A stretch of 55,355 nucleotides of DNA, taken from Rhodanobacter thiooxydans LCS2 (GTDB lineage: Bacteria; Pseudomonadota; Gammaproteobacteria; Xanthomonadales; Rhodanobacteraceae). Positions 30,986 to 39,159 of this stretch are shown here, one piece after another. Every line of letters begins with the position of its first letter. Within the stretch, counting starts at the first letter, position 1. Location: assembly GCF_000264375.1 (NCBI RefSeq), contig NZ_AJXW01000067.1:1-55355 (forward strand), read 5' to 3'. The notes beneath the pieces are model-generated. The model was not told the DNA's origin and ran no database searches. It saw nothing but the letters and a program-made list of their open reading frames with translations. The position numbers and the translations under genes are program-made.

Positions 30986-32803
30986 TCACAGCACGCCGGC
31001 GCCGAGGTCGGCGTTGGCGGCGGCCTGGCGGAACAGGCCGAACAGTTCGCGGCCCATACCGCTGTGCTCGCCGGAAAGGTCGGCGACGTGCGGCAGGCGC
31101 GCGTCCAGTTCGTGCGCTTCCATCAGGACGTCCAGACGTCCGTTCGCCGCGTCCAGCCGGATGATGTCGCCGTCGCGGATCTTGGCGATGTTGCCGCCGG
31201 CCACTGCCTCGGGGGTCACGTGGATCGCCGCCGGCACGCGGCCGGAGGCGCCGGACATGCGCCCGTCGGTGAGCAGGGCGATGCGGTGGCCGCGGTCCTG
31301 CAGCAGCGCCAGCGTGGGGGTGAGCTTGTGCAGCTCGGGCATGCCGTTCGCGCGCGGCCCCTGGAAGCGCACCACCGCCACGAAGTCGCGGTTGAGTTCG
31401 CCGCGCTTGAACGCGCCGGCCACCTCGTCCTGGTCGTTGAACACGATCGCCGGCGCCTCGATCAGCAGGCGGTCGTCCGGCACCGAGGAGACCTTGATCA
31501 CCGCACGGCCGAGGTTGCCGTCGAGCATGCGCAGGCCGCCGTCGGCGCGGAACGGTTCGTCCATGCCGCGCAGCACGCCGCGGTTGCCGCTCTGCTTCGC
31601 CACCGTCACCCAGGCGATGTCGCCGGCCTCGTCCAGCTGCGGCACGCGCGTGTAGCCTTCCAGGCCGGTGCCGAAGATGGTCTGCACGTCGCCATGCAGC
31701 AGGCCGGCGCCGAGCAGCTGGTCGATCAGGAACGCCATGCCGCCGGCGTCGTGGAACTGGTTCACGTCGGCGTAGCCATTCGGGTACACGCGCGCCAGCA
31801 GCGGGATCACACCGGACAGCGCGTCGAAATCGTCCCAGCGCAGCTGGATGCCGGCGGCGTGCGCGATCGCCACCAGGTGCAGCAGGTGGTTGGTGGAACC
31901 GCCGGTGGCGTGCAGGCCGATCACGCCGTTGATGATCGCGCGCTCGTCGATGATGTGGCCCAGCGGCAGGTAATGGCCGCCCAACGCGGTGAGGCCGGCG
32001 ACGCGGCGCACCACCTCGGCGGTGAGCGCGTCGCGCAGCGGCGTGTCCGGCGCGGTGAAGCTGGCGCCGGGCAGGTGCAGGCCCATGATCTCCATCAGCA
32101 TCTGGTTGGAGTTCGCGGTGCCGTAGAAGGTGCAGGTGCCAGGCGCGTGGTACGAAGCGGCTTCGGCTTCCAGCAGTTCGGCCTTGCTCGCCTTGCCATC
32201 GGCGAAGGCCTGGCGCACCTTCGATTTCTGTTCGTTCGGGATGCCACTGGGCATCGGCCCCGAGGGCACGAACGCGCCGGCCAGGTGGCCGAAGCTCAGC
32301 GCGGCGATCAGCAGGCCCGGCACGATCTTGTCGCAGATGCCGAGGTACAGCGCGCCGTCGAACATGTCGTGCGACAGCGCCACCGCGGTGGCCAGCGCGA
32401 TCACGTCGCGCGAGAACAGCGACAGCTGCATGCCGGCGCGGCCCTGGGTGATGCCGTCGCACATTGCCGGCACACCGCCGGCGACCTGCGCGGTAACGCC
32501 GGCGTCGCGGGCGATCTGGCGGATCAGCGCGGGGTAGCGCTCGTACGGCTGGTGCGCCGAGAGCATGTCGTTGTAGGCGGTGACGATGGCGAGGTTGGAG
32601 CGCTCGCCGTTGCGCAGCGCCGCCTTGTCCTCCGTGCCGCAGGCGGCGAAGCCATGCGCGAGGTTGCCGCAGGACAGGTGCCCGCGCCGCGGTCCGCTGC
32701 GGTCCACCGCGTCGATCCGCCTGAGGTAGGCCGCGCGCGTCTCGCGGCTGCGCTCGCGCAGGCGTTCGGTGACTTCGGCGACGACGGGGTGCAGCGTGGT
32801 CAT
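30986..32803 (-). CDS. edd: 6-phosphogluconate dehydratase
   Basis: This 605-residue iron-sulfur enzyme dehydrates 6-phosphogluconate to KDPG, the step that commits carbon to the Entner-Doudoroff pathway. The family motifs are easy to see: [34 protein letters not shown], then [32 protein letters not shown] and [16 protein letters not shown]. The Cys in the SCGN, CDGI and CDK segments are candidate cluster ligands. The length equals that of the E. coli enzyme. It is cytosolic. Order on the minus strand is zwf, pgl, edd, eda, which follows the pathway. Confidence 0.94.
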   Translation of the reverse strand: MTTLHPVVAEVTERLRERSRETRAAYLRRIDAVDRSGPRRGHLSCGNLAHGFAACGTEDKAALRNGERSNLAIVTAYNDMLSAHQPYERYPALIRQIARDAGVTAQVAGGVPAMCDGITQGRAGMQLSLFSRDVIALATAVALSHDMFDGALYLGICDKIVPGLLIAALSFGHLAGAFVPSGPMPSGIPNEQKSKVRQAFADGKASKAELLEAEAASYHAPGTCTFYGTANSNQMLMEIMGLHLPGASFTAPDTPLRDALTAEVVRRVAGLTALGGHYLPLGHIIDERAIINGVIGLHATGGSTNHLLHLVAIAHAAGIQLRWDDFDALSGVIPLLARVYPNGYADVNQFHDAGGMAFLIDQLLGAGLLHGDVQTIFGTGLEGYTRVPQLDEAGDIAWVTVAKQSGNRGVLRGMDEPFRADGGLRMLDGNLGRAVIKVSSVPDDRLLIEAPAIVFNDQDEVAGAFKRGELNRDFVAVVRFQGPRANGMPELHKLTPTLALLQDRGHRIALLTDGRMSGASGRVPAAIHVTPEAVAGGNIAKIRDGDIIRLDAANGRLDVLMEAHELDARLPHVADLSGEHSGMGRELFGLFRQAAANADLGAGVL

Positions 32804-32900
32804 GACAGGCTCCGGCAGCGACTCATTTTTTTCGTTCCTCGACGATGCATTTCGGTCTCAGGTGCATACAGCGTTCACTCAAGCGCGGACTTCACTTTTT

Positions 32901-32986
32901 GTCATTCCCGCGAAAGCGGGAATCCAGTGACTTCAGCGGTTCCCAGGTCGTGCAAGGCGCTGGATCCCCGCTTTCGCGGGGATGAC
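32901..32986. repeat. GTCATTCCCGCGAAAGCGGG-type inverted repeat
   Basis: GTCATTCCCGCGAAAGCGGG with AATCCAG (32901-32927) and CTGGATC with CCCGCTTTCGCGGGGATGAC (32960-32986) form a long stem, each arm itself being a hairpin. This is a widely scattered intergenic repeat in proteobacteria. It lies between pgl and edd; the rest of the 208-base gap is unremarkable. Confidence 0.8.
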
Positions 32987-33011
32987 GGCGCTGAAGCAAG
33001 TACGATTCGTC

Positions 33012-33725
33012 TCAGGGGCACCAGTACACCGCCACCGGCACGCGCTGCTGGGCCAGCACCGCACGCACCGGGTAATGCTGCGCGGCGCCGAGACCGAGCC
33101 GCGCGTCGGCCAGCAGGTCGCGCTTTTTCTCGCCGGCGACCAGCAGGTACAGCGCGCGCGTTTCCAGCAGTGTCGGCAGGGTCAGCGTGATCCGCGGTTC
33201 GCCGGCGCCGGGCGCGCGCATCGGCAGCACGCGGGCATGGCCGTCCGGGTCCAGCGCCTCGGCCAGGTGGTCGCCGCCGGGGAAGAACGAGGCGGCATGG
33301 CCGTCGTCGCCCATGCCCAGCACCACCGCGTCGAACGGCAGCGGCAGCGCCTCGATGCGCGCCGTGGCGGCGGCCAGCCCGGCTTCGGGAGTGGCATCGC
33401 CGGTATACAGCGGCACGAACGGGGCGGCCGCGGCAGCGTGCTGCAGCAGGCGCGCCTTCACCAGCCGCGCATTCGAGCGCTCGTCGGTATCAGGCACCCA
33501 GCGCTCGTCGACCAGGGTCACCTGCACCCGGGCCCAGTCGAGCTGCTCGCGTGAGAGGCGGTCGAAGAAATCCTTCGGCGTGCTGCCGCCGGAAACTGCC
33601 AGCACGGCGTGGCCGCGTTCGACCAGGCCGTGGCGCAAGCGCTCGGCGACGCGTTCGGCCAGCGCCGTGGCCTGCGCCTTGCAGTCGGTGAAGCTGTGTG
33701 TGGTGACGTTCAAGTGGGTAGTCAT
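33012..33725 (-). CDS. pgl: 6-phosphogluconolactonase (DevB/SOL family)
   Basis: It hydrolyses 6-phosphogluconolactone to 6-phosphogluconate. The 237-residue product has VLAVSGGSTPKDFFDRL near residue 45, VQVTLVDERWVPDTDERSN and a late GMGDDGHAASFFPG, all hallmarks of the family that is related to NagB-type isomerases. It is cytosolic and of normal length. It lies about 110 bases downstream of zwf on the minus strand and upstream of edd, and catalyses the step between the two. Confidence 0.92.
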   Translation of the reverse strand: MTTHLNVTTHSFTDCKAQATALAERVAERLRHGLVERGHAVLAVSGGSTPKDFFDRLSREQLDWARVQVTLVDERWVPDTDERSNARLVKARLLQHAAAAAPFVPLYTGDATPEAGLAAATARIEALPLPFDAVVLGMGDDGHAASFFPGGDHLAEALDPDGHARVLPMRAPGAGEPRITLTLPTLLETRALYLLVAGEKKRDLLADARLGLGAAQHYPVRAVLAQQRVPVAVYWCP

Positions 33726-33834
33726 GGCAGGTGTCGCGACGGACGCTCAGGCGTGGCCGCGCACATCGTGGGGAGGGGATGAGCAGTCTGCCGCACGCAT
33801 TGGGGTTGTCGGATGAAGCGCCGGTAAACGCGGC

Positions 33835-35298
33835 CTACTCACTGTCTTCGTTCCAGGTGCGGCCGTCGCGCTCGATCAGCGCCACCGCGGCGCTCGGCCC
33901 CCAGCTGCCCGCGGTATACGGTCGCGGCGCCTCGCCGCTGTCGGCCCAGGCGGCGAGGATCGGACCGGCCCAGCGCCACGCCGCTTCCACTTCGTCGCGG
34001 CGCATGAACAGGGTGGGGTTGCCGCGCACCACGTCGAGCAGCAGGCGTTCGTACGCATCGGGCTGCTGCACGCCGAACGCCTCGGCGAAGCTCATGTCCA
34101 GCGGCACGTGGCGCAGGCGCAGGCCGCCGGGACCCGGATGCTTGATGGTCAGCCACAGCTTGACGCCCTCGTCCGGCTGCAGTCGCAGCACCAGCCGGTT
34201 CTGCGACAGCGTGCCGGAGTCGGGACTGAAGATCGAATGCGGCACCGGCTTGAAGGTCACGACGATTTCCGACACCCGGCTCGGCAGCCGCTTGCCGGTC
34301 CGCAGGTAGAACGGCACGCCGGCCCAGCGCCAGTTGGCGATCTCCGCCTTCAGCGCGACGAAGGTTTCGGTGTTCGACTTGCTGTTGCCCAGCTCCTCCG
34401 GGTAACCCGGCACGCTGGCGCCTTCGGCCACGCCAGCGCGGTACTGGCCACGCACGGTGAGCTGGGCGGCGTTGCTGTCGTCGATGGGCTTGAGCGAATG
34501 CAGCACCTTCAGCTTCTCGTCGCGCACCGCATCGGGCGCCAGCGAGGACGGTGGCTCCATCGCCACCATGCACAGCAGCTGCAGCATGTGGTTCTGCACC
34601 ATGTCGCGCAGCGCGCCGGCGCGGTCGTAGTAGGCGCCGCGGTGGCCCACGCCGAGGGTTTCGGCCACCGTGATCTGCACATGGTCGATGTGCCCGGCGT
34701 TCCACAGCGGCTCGAACAGCGCGTTGCCGAAGCGCAGCACCAGCAGGTTCTGCACCGTCTCCTTGCCGAGGTAGTGGTCGATGCGGAAGGTCTGCGATTC
34801 GCTGAACACCTTGCCGACCGCGTCGTTGATCTGGTTCGCGCTGGCCAGGTCGCGGCCGATCGGTTTCTCCAGCACCACGCGCGAAGCGCCCTGGTTGAGC
34901 TGGTAGTGGCCCAGCCGGGTGCAGATGTCGACAAAAAGTTCGGGCGAGGTGGACAGGTAGAACACGCGCACGTGCCCGGGCTGTTTGCCCATGAACGCGG
35001 CGAAGTCGTCCCAGCCCTCGTCCTTGCGCGCATCCAGCGGGCGGTAGAACACCTGCTGCAGGAACACGTCGAGCTGAGCCGCCGCGCACACCCCGATCAT
35101 CGCCTCGCGCAGGTGCGCACGGTAGCCGGCGTCGTCCAGCGCCTCGCGGGCGACGCCGACGATGCGGCTGCTGCCGGGGATCTGGCCGTCGAGGAAGCGG
35201 TGGAACAGCGCGGGCAGCAGCTTGCGCACGGCGAGGTCGCCGGTGCCGCCGAAGATCACCAGGTCGAACGGTTCGACCGTTTGGGAGGAAGCAGTCAC
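33835..35298 (-). CDS. zwf: Glucose-6-phosphate 1-dehydrogenase
   Basis: The 487-residue enzyme oxidises glucose-6-phosphate to the lactone using NAD(P). The nucleotide site is VIFGGTGDLAVRKLLPALF at the start. The active-site signature RIDHYLGKETVQNLLVLRFGN lies near residue 170. Later motifs include GHRGAYYDRAGALRDMVQNH and PFYLRTGKRLP. It starts at GTG 35298 with GAGG upstream. It is the first gene of zwf-pgl-edd-eda and is divergent from a GntR/UTRA regulator across a 347-base region, the place where pseudomonads carry hexR. Confidence 0.94.
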   Translation of the reverse strand: MTASSQTVEPFDLVIFGGTGDLAVRKLLPALFHRFLDGQIPGSSRIVGVAREALDDAGYRAHLREAMIGVCAAAQLDVFLQQVFYRPLDARKDEGWDDFAAFMGKQPGHVRVFYLSTSPELFVDICTRLGHYQLNQGASRVVLEKPIGRDLASANQINDAVGKVFSESQTFRIDHYLGKETVQNLLVLRFGNALFEPLWNAGHIDHVQITVAETLGVGHRGAYYDRAGALRDMVQNHMLQLLCMVAMEPPSSLAPDAVRDEKLKVLHSLKPIDDSNAAQLTVRGQYRAGVAEGASVPGYPEELGNSKSNTETFVALKAEIANWRWAGVPFYLRTGKRLPSRVSEIVVTFKPVPHSIFSPDSGTLSQNRLVLRLQPDEGVKLWLTIKHPGPGGLRLRHVPLDMSFAEAFGVQQPDAYERLLLDVVRGNPTLFMRRDEVEAAWRWAGPILAAWADSGEAPRPYTAGSWGPSAAVALIERDGRTWNEDSE

Positions 35299-35645
35299 GC
35301 GATTACCTCGACTCGATGCCGGATGGTGGGCAGGGCGGCCGGTGGCGCGCTTGCCCGGGTTGGCTTTGATCGTACCAGTGAAATACCAGATCGACTACCG
35401 CATTGCATACGAATTCATGCAGAGGCTCGATCGGGCACCCGCGGGCGCGCTTGCCATCCCGTTCGTCCCGAGTGCAGGCTACGGGCCGCAGTCGCTGGGA
35501 TTGGCCAGGTCCGCGGGGTACTCCGGGTTCGCTCGCCGACGCGAGCCAGGCTCATGCGAACGGATTCGGGCCGCCGGGCACTCCAGGGTCGAGAGACGCG
35601 CCGGACAGCTTGCGGCCAGTGGTTCGCTATTGGTATCGTTCGCGC
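35299..35645. promoter_or_regulatory. Divergent region between zwf and the GntR regulator with TACCAG repeats
   Basis: No gene is supported in these 347 bases. Near zwf, TACCAG occurs twice (35373-35378 and 35384-35389), eleven bases or one helical turn apart. TGGTAT, the reverse of ATACCA, occurs at 35631-35636, ten bases before the regulator start. GntR/HutC-type NagR proteins elsewhere bind TGGT-N-ACCA-like sites, so these are candidate operators for both directions. No clear -10/-35 pair was found. Confidence 0.35.
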
Positions 35646-36398
35646 ATGGAAGCCGCCCTCGCCCACGAATACCGCCGGATCTGCCACGACCCGGCCACGC
35701 ACCAGCCGCTGGCCTACCTGCGGCTGCGCCAGGCGATCCGCAACATCATCGGGCACCGCGACATCGAGCCGGGCCAGGCGCTGCCCAGCGAGCGCGACCT
35801 GTCGCAGACACTGAAGCTGTCGCGGGTGACCGTGCGCAAGGCGATCGCCGGCCTGGTCGAGGAGGGTCTGCTGACCCAGCGCCACGGCGCCGGCACCTTC
35901 ATCGCCGAGCGCATCGTCAAGCCGATGTCGCGGCTGACCAGCTTCACCGAGGACCTGCGCGAGCGCGGCCTGTCGCCGCGTTCGGAATTCTTCGAGCGCG
36001 GCATCGGCGAGGTGACGCCGGAGGAGTCGATGGCGTTGAACCTGTCGCCCGGCTCGCTGGTGGTGCGCCTGCACCGCTTGCGCTACGGCCAGGACGAGCC
36101 GCTGGCGATCGAGCGCAGCGTGGTGCCGGCCAGCGTGCTGCCCGACCCGCTGCTGGTGCACGACTCGCTGTACGAGGCGCTGGAAAAACTCAACGCGCGC
36201 CCGCGCCGCGCGCTGCAGCGGCTGCGCGCGGTGTCGCTGAACGCGCAGCAGGCGCGGCTGCTGCACGTCGGCGTGGGCAGTGCCGGGCTGAACATCGAGC
36301 GGCGCAGCTTCCTCGACGACGGCCGCGTGGTCGAGTTCACCTGCTCCTGGTACCGCGGCGACATCTACGATTTTGTCGCCGAACTGCAGACCGACTGA
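35646..36398 (+). CDS. GntR/HutC-family regulator with UTRA domain, NagR/NagQ-like
   Basis: The 250-residue repressor has an N-terminal winged helix (about 20-90: LRQAIRNIIGHRDIEPGQALPSERDL, then LSRVTVRKAIAGLVEEGLLTQRHGAGTFIA). A UTRA effector domain follows (about 105-245: LTSFTEDLRERGL, VVRLHRLRYGQDEPLAIERS, NIERRSFLDDGRVVEFTCSWYRGDIYDF). This architecture is that of NagR/DasR, which bind glucosamine- or N-acetylglucosamine-6-phosphate. It is followed by nagB-II after nine bases and nagA, so it very likely controls amino-sugar use. Because it is divergent from zwf it may also act on the Entner-Doudoroff genes. ATG 35646 was chosen because the domain begins there; upstream sequence to 35403 is not protein-like. 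Confidence 0.85.
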   Translation: MEAALAHEYRRICHDPATHQPLAYLRLRQAIRNIIGHRDIEPGQALPSERDLSQTLKLSRVTVRKAIAGLVEEGLLTQRHGAGTFIAERIVKPMSRLTSFTEDLRERGLSPRSEFFERGIGEVTPEESMALNLSPGSLVVRLHRLRYGQDEPLAIERSVVPASVLPDPLLVHDSLYEALEKLNARPRRALQRLRAVSLNAQQARLLHVGVGSAGLNIERRSFLDDGRVVEFTCSWYRGDIYDFVAELQTD

Positions 36399-36407
36399 AG
36401 GAACGCC

Positions 36408-37439
36408 ATGGACGCCCACAACACCCTGATGTTCCAGGAGGCGCACGAGTCGGCCGCGGTGCTGGCGCGCCAGTTTGCCGCGAACGAGGCGGTGGTGGCG
36501 GCGCTGGCGCGCGAGCTGCGCGAGCAGCCGCCGCGCTTCATCGTCACCTGCGCGCGCGGCAGCTCCGACCATGCAGCGGCCTACGCCAAGTACGTGTTCG
36601 AGACCCAGCTGGGCATCGTCACCGCGTCGGCCTCGCCGTCGGTCACTTCGGTGTACGCGGCCGAGCAGCGCTGGCAGGGCGCGCTGTTCATCGCGATCTC
36701 GCAGTCGGGCAAGAGCCCCGACCTATTGCGCAATGCGCAGGCCGCGAAGGTCGCCGGCGCGCGCGTGGTGGCGCTGGTGAACGTGGCCGATTCGCCGCTG
36801 GCGGCACTGGCTGACACAGTGATCCCGCTGCACGCCGGCCCCGAGCGCAGCGTGGCGGCCACCAAGAGTTATATCGCCGCCCTGGCCGCGGTGCTGCATC
36901 TGTGCGCGCGCTGGCGCGGCGACGCCGAACTCGGCACCGCCCTGCAGGCGCTGCCGGATGCGTTGCGCGCCGGCTGGGACGCGGACTGGTCGGCACTGGT
37001 CGATGGCCTGGTCGGGGCGCATAACCTGTTCGTGGTCGGTCGCGGCTACGGCCTCGGCATCGCGCTGGAGGCGGCGCTGAAGTTCAAGGAAACCTGCGGC
37101 CTGCACGCCGAGGCGTTCAGCGCCGCCGAGGTAAAGCATGGCCCGATGGCGCTGGTCGGCCCGGATTTTCCGGTGCTGTGCTTCGCCCAGGACGACGACA
37201 CGCTGGACAGCACGCTGGCGGTGGCGCGCGAATTCCGCAGCCGCGGTGCGCAGGTGTTCGTGGCCGCGCCCGGGCTGCACGGCGCTGGCAGTTTGCCGGT
37301 GGCCGGCGGCCTGCCGGCGCTGTGCACGCCGCTGCTGACCATCCAGAGCTTCTACCGCGCCGCCAGCACCCTGGCGCTGCGCCGCGGCTTCAACCCCGAC
37401 GTGCCGCCGCATCTCAACAAGGTGACGGAGACGGTTTGA
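36408..37439 (+). CDS. nagB-II: Glucosamine-6-phosphate deaminase, SIS type (NagB-II)
   Basis: The 343-residue protein consists of two SIS domains (about 30-165 and 190-325) without the glutaminase domain of GlmS. CARGSSDHAAAYAKYVFE, ISQSGKSPDLLRNAQ and TKSYIAALAAVLHL mark the first. GRGYGLGIALEAALKFKETC with AEVKHGPMALV marks the second. SIS-type NagB-II enzymes replace classical NagB in many proteobacteria and convert glucosamine-6-phosphate to fructose-6-phosphate and ammonia. Its place between the UTRA regulator and nagA supports the assignment. The gene starts nine bases after the regulator stop. Confidence 0.88.
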   Translation: MDAHNTLMFQEAHESAAVLARQFAANEAVVAALARELREQPPRFIVTCARGSSDHAAAYAKYVFETQLGIVTASASPSVTSVYAAEQRWQGALFIAISQSGKSPDLLRNAQAAKVAGARVVALVNVADSPLAALADTVIPLHAGPERSVAATKSYIAALAAVLHLCARWRGDAELGTALQALPDALRAGWDADWSALVDGLVGAHNLFVVGRGYGLGIALEAALKFKETCGLHAEAFSAAEVKHGPMALVGPDFPVLCFAQDDDTLDSTLAVAREFRSRGAQVFVAAPGLHGAGSLPVAGGLPALCTPLLTIQSFYRAASTLALRRGFNPDVPPHLNKVTETV

Positions 37440-37451
37440 CCCATGGCAGGG

Positions 37452-37537
37452 GTAGGAGCCCGCTCGCGGGCGATGCTCTTGCGTTGTTCTCCCGTTCCAC
37501 TCCCGTCGAGAAGCATCGCCCGCGAGCGGGCTCCTAC
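37452..37537. repeat. REP family A hairpin, copy 3
   Basis: GTAGGAGCCCGCTCGCGGGC and its reverse complement, with GATGCT/AGCATC extensions, enclose a loop of about 28 bases. The variant centre (TCGCGG instead of TGGCGG) is matched by a compensating change on the other arm, which preserves the stem. It separates nagB-II from nagA. Confidence 0.88.
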
Positions 37538-37567
37538 GCGAGGTTTCGCATCCATGGTCGATTACGC

Positions 37568-38704
37568 ATGAAGTCGCTCACCCGCGCCCGCGTCCTCACC
37601 GCCCACGGCTGGCGCGACGATCTCGCCGTGCTCATCGAGGGCGAACGCATCGCCGCGCTGCTGCCGCACGACCACGAGGCCGTGCGTGCCGCGCGGGCCG
37701 AGGACCTGGCCGGCGCGTACCTCGTACCCGGCTTCATCGACGTGCAGGTGAACGGCGGCGGCGGCGCGCTGTTCAACGCCGCGCCCACGGTGGAGACGAT
37801 CCGCACCATCGGCGGCGCGCATCGCCGCTTCGGCACCACCGGCTTCCTGCCCACGCTGATCAGCGACAGTGTCGATACCATGCGCGCCGCGCTGGCCGCG
37901 GTGGAGCAGGCGTTCGACGAAGGCGTGCCGGGCCTGCTCGGCATCCATCTGGAAGGCCCGTACCTCGCCCCCGGGCGCAAGGGCGTGCACGACCCGAAGT
38001 GGTTCCACGTGCCCGGCGAGGAAGAACTCGCCCTGCTCTGTGCGCCGCACCGCGGCGTGCGGCTGCTGACGCTGGCACCCGAGCGCGTGCCGCACGAATT
38101 CATTGCGCGGCTCGCTGCTGCCGGTGTGCTGGTCAACGCCGGCCACACCGCCGCCGACCACGCCACCATCCGTGCCGCGCTCGCCGCGGGTGTGCGCGGC
38201 TTCACCCACCTGTTCAACGCGATGACTCCGCTGGGCAGCCGCGAACCCGGCGTGGTGGGCGCGGCGCTGGACGACCCCGGCAGCTGGTGCGGCCTCATCG
38301 TCGATGGCCACCACGTGCATCCGGCCAGCCTGCGCGTGGCGATCGCCGCCAAGCCGCGCGGCAAGATGCTGCTGGTCACCGACGCGATGCCGCCGGTCGG
38401 CGCGGACCGCCCCGACTATGTGTTGAACGGCGAAACCATCATCGTGAAGGACGGTATCTGCCAGACCGCCGGCGGCGTGCTCGCCGGTTCCGCGCTCGAC
38501 ATGGCCAGCGCCGTGCGCAACACCGTGCAGATGCTCGGCCTGCCGCTGGACGAGGCGGTGCGCATGGCCAGCACCTGGCCGGCCGAGTTCCTCGGCTTGG
38601 GCGACAGCCACGGCCGCATCGCCCCCGGCTGTCGCGCCGACCTGGTGGCGCTGGGCGACGAATACCGCGTGGAGCGGAGCTGGATTGGCGGTGTGGCCGC
38701 GTAG
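37568..38704 (+). CDS. nagA: N-acetylglucosamine-6-phosphate deacetylase
   Basis: It removes acetate from GlcNAc-6-phosphate and feeds NagB-II. The 378-residue amidohydrolase has PGFIDVQVNGGGG near the start, the metal Glu in GIHLEGPYLAPGRKGVHDP and metal His in NAGHTAADH and GFTHLFNAM. The catalytic Asp is in LLVTDAMPPVG, and AGSALDMASAVRN comes late. It is cytosolic and of normal length. It lies 128 bases after nagB-II with a REP hairpin between, and its TAG stop is part of the next REP element. The start ATG 37568 has no strong ribosome binding site. Confidence 0.92.
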   Translation: MKSLTRARVLTAHGWRDDLAVLIEGERIAALLPHDHEAVRAARAEDLAGAYLVPGFIDVQVNGGGGALFNAAPTVETIRTIGGAHRRFGTTGFLPTLISDSVDTMRAALAAVEQAFDEGVPGLLGIHLEGPYLAPGRKGVHDPKWFHVPGEEELALLCAPHRGVRLLTLAPERVPHEFIARLAAAGVLVNAGHTAADHATIRAALAAGVRGFTHLFNAMTPLGSREPGVVGAALDDPGSWCGLIVDGHHVHPASLRVAIAAKPRGKMLLVTDAMPPVGADRPDYVLNGETIIVKDGICQTAGGVLAGSALDMASAVRNTVQMLGLPLDEAVRMASTWPAEFLGLGDSHGRIAPGCRADLVALGDEYRVERSWIGGVAA

Positions 38705-38768
38705 AAGCCCGTTCGTGGGCGATGCTTCTGCGCAACATGACGAACATCGCTCGCCGGCGAGTTCCTGC
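38701..38768. repeat. REP family A element, copy 4 (degenerate)
   Basis: GTAGAAGCCCGTTCGTGGGCGATGCT and a right arm AGCATCGCTCGCCGGCGAGTTCCTGC-like (here AACATCGCTC) recall the other family A hairpins but have many mismatches. Its TAG at 38702-38704 is the nagA stop codon. Confidence 0.6.
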
Positions 38769-38811
38769 ACCTGCATTGCCGAAATAGCTGTCCGAGACTA
38801 AAGTGGCGCAG

Positions 38812-39050
38812 TTCAGGTGTCCCGACGGTGCATTGCCGGAGGGATGAAACGGGAAGCCGGTGCGTGGCGTGCGAACACGCTGCAAGGCCGGCGCTGCCCC
38901 CGCAACGGTAAGCGAGATCGCGAACGGCAAAAGCCACTGTGCGCGGCACGGGAAGGCGTCGTTCGAGGCAGGCGGGTCACCGCGTGCCACTCGCCAGCCC
39001 GGAGACCGGCCCGAACGATTCCTGGTGGCTCGCGGTGGGCGAGGCCGAAC
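38812..39050 (+). promoter_or_regulatory. Cobalamin riboswitch
   Basis: All main conserved blocks of the adenosylcobalamin riboswitch are present in order: AGGTGTCC near 38815, GAAACGGGAAGCCGGTGCG (38846-38864), GCTGCCCCCGCAACGGTAAG (38893-38912), AGCCACTG (38932-38939) and GGGAAGGCG (38950-38958). The B12 box AGCCCGGAGACCGGCC (38996-39011) comes last. Bound cobalamin should reduce expression of the btuB gene that follows. The remaining 110 bases to the start hold the expression platform. Confidence 0.95.
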
Positions 39051-39159
39051 CACGTGTCGGTCGTTGCTGCCTGCCCGTCGTTCCGTCTTCCTTCCCCGTG
39101 TGCCGTCAGCTCATTGAACACGTGAGCCGTGCGCGGGTGCGCGGCGTAGAGGAACGAAC

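Noticed and set aside
35403..35645. N-terminal extension of the GntR regulator
   Set aside because: The extra 81 residues have no similarity to the family and would cover the divergent promoter; the winged helix begins shortly after ATG 35646.
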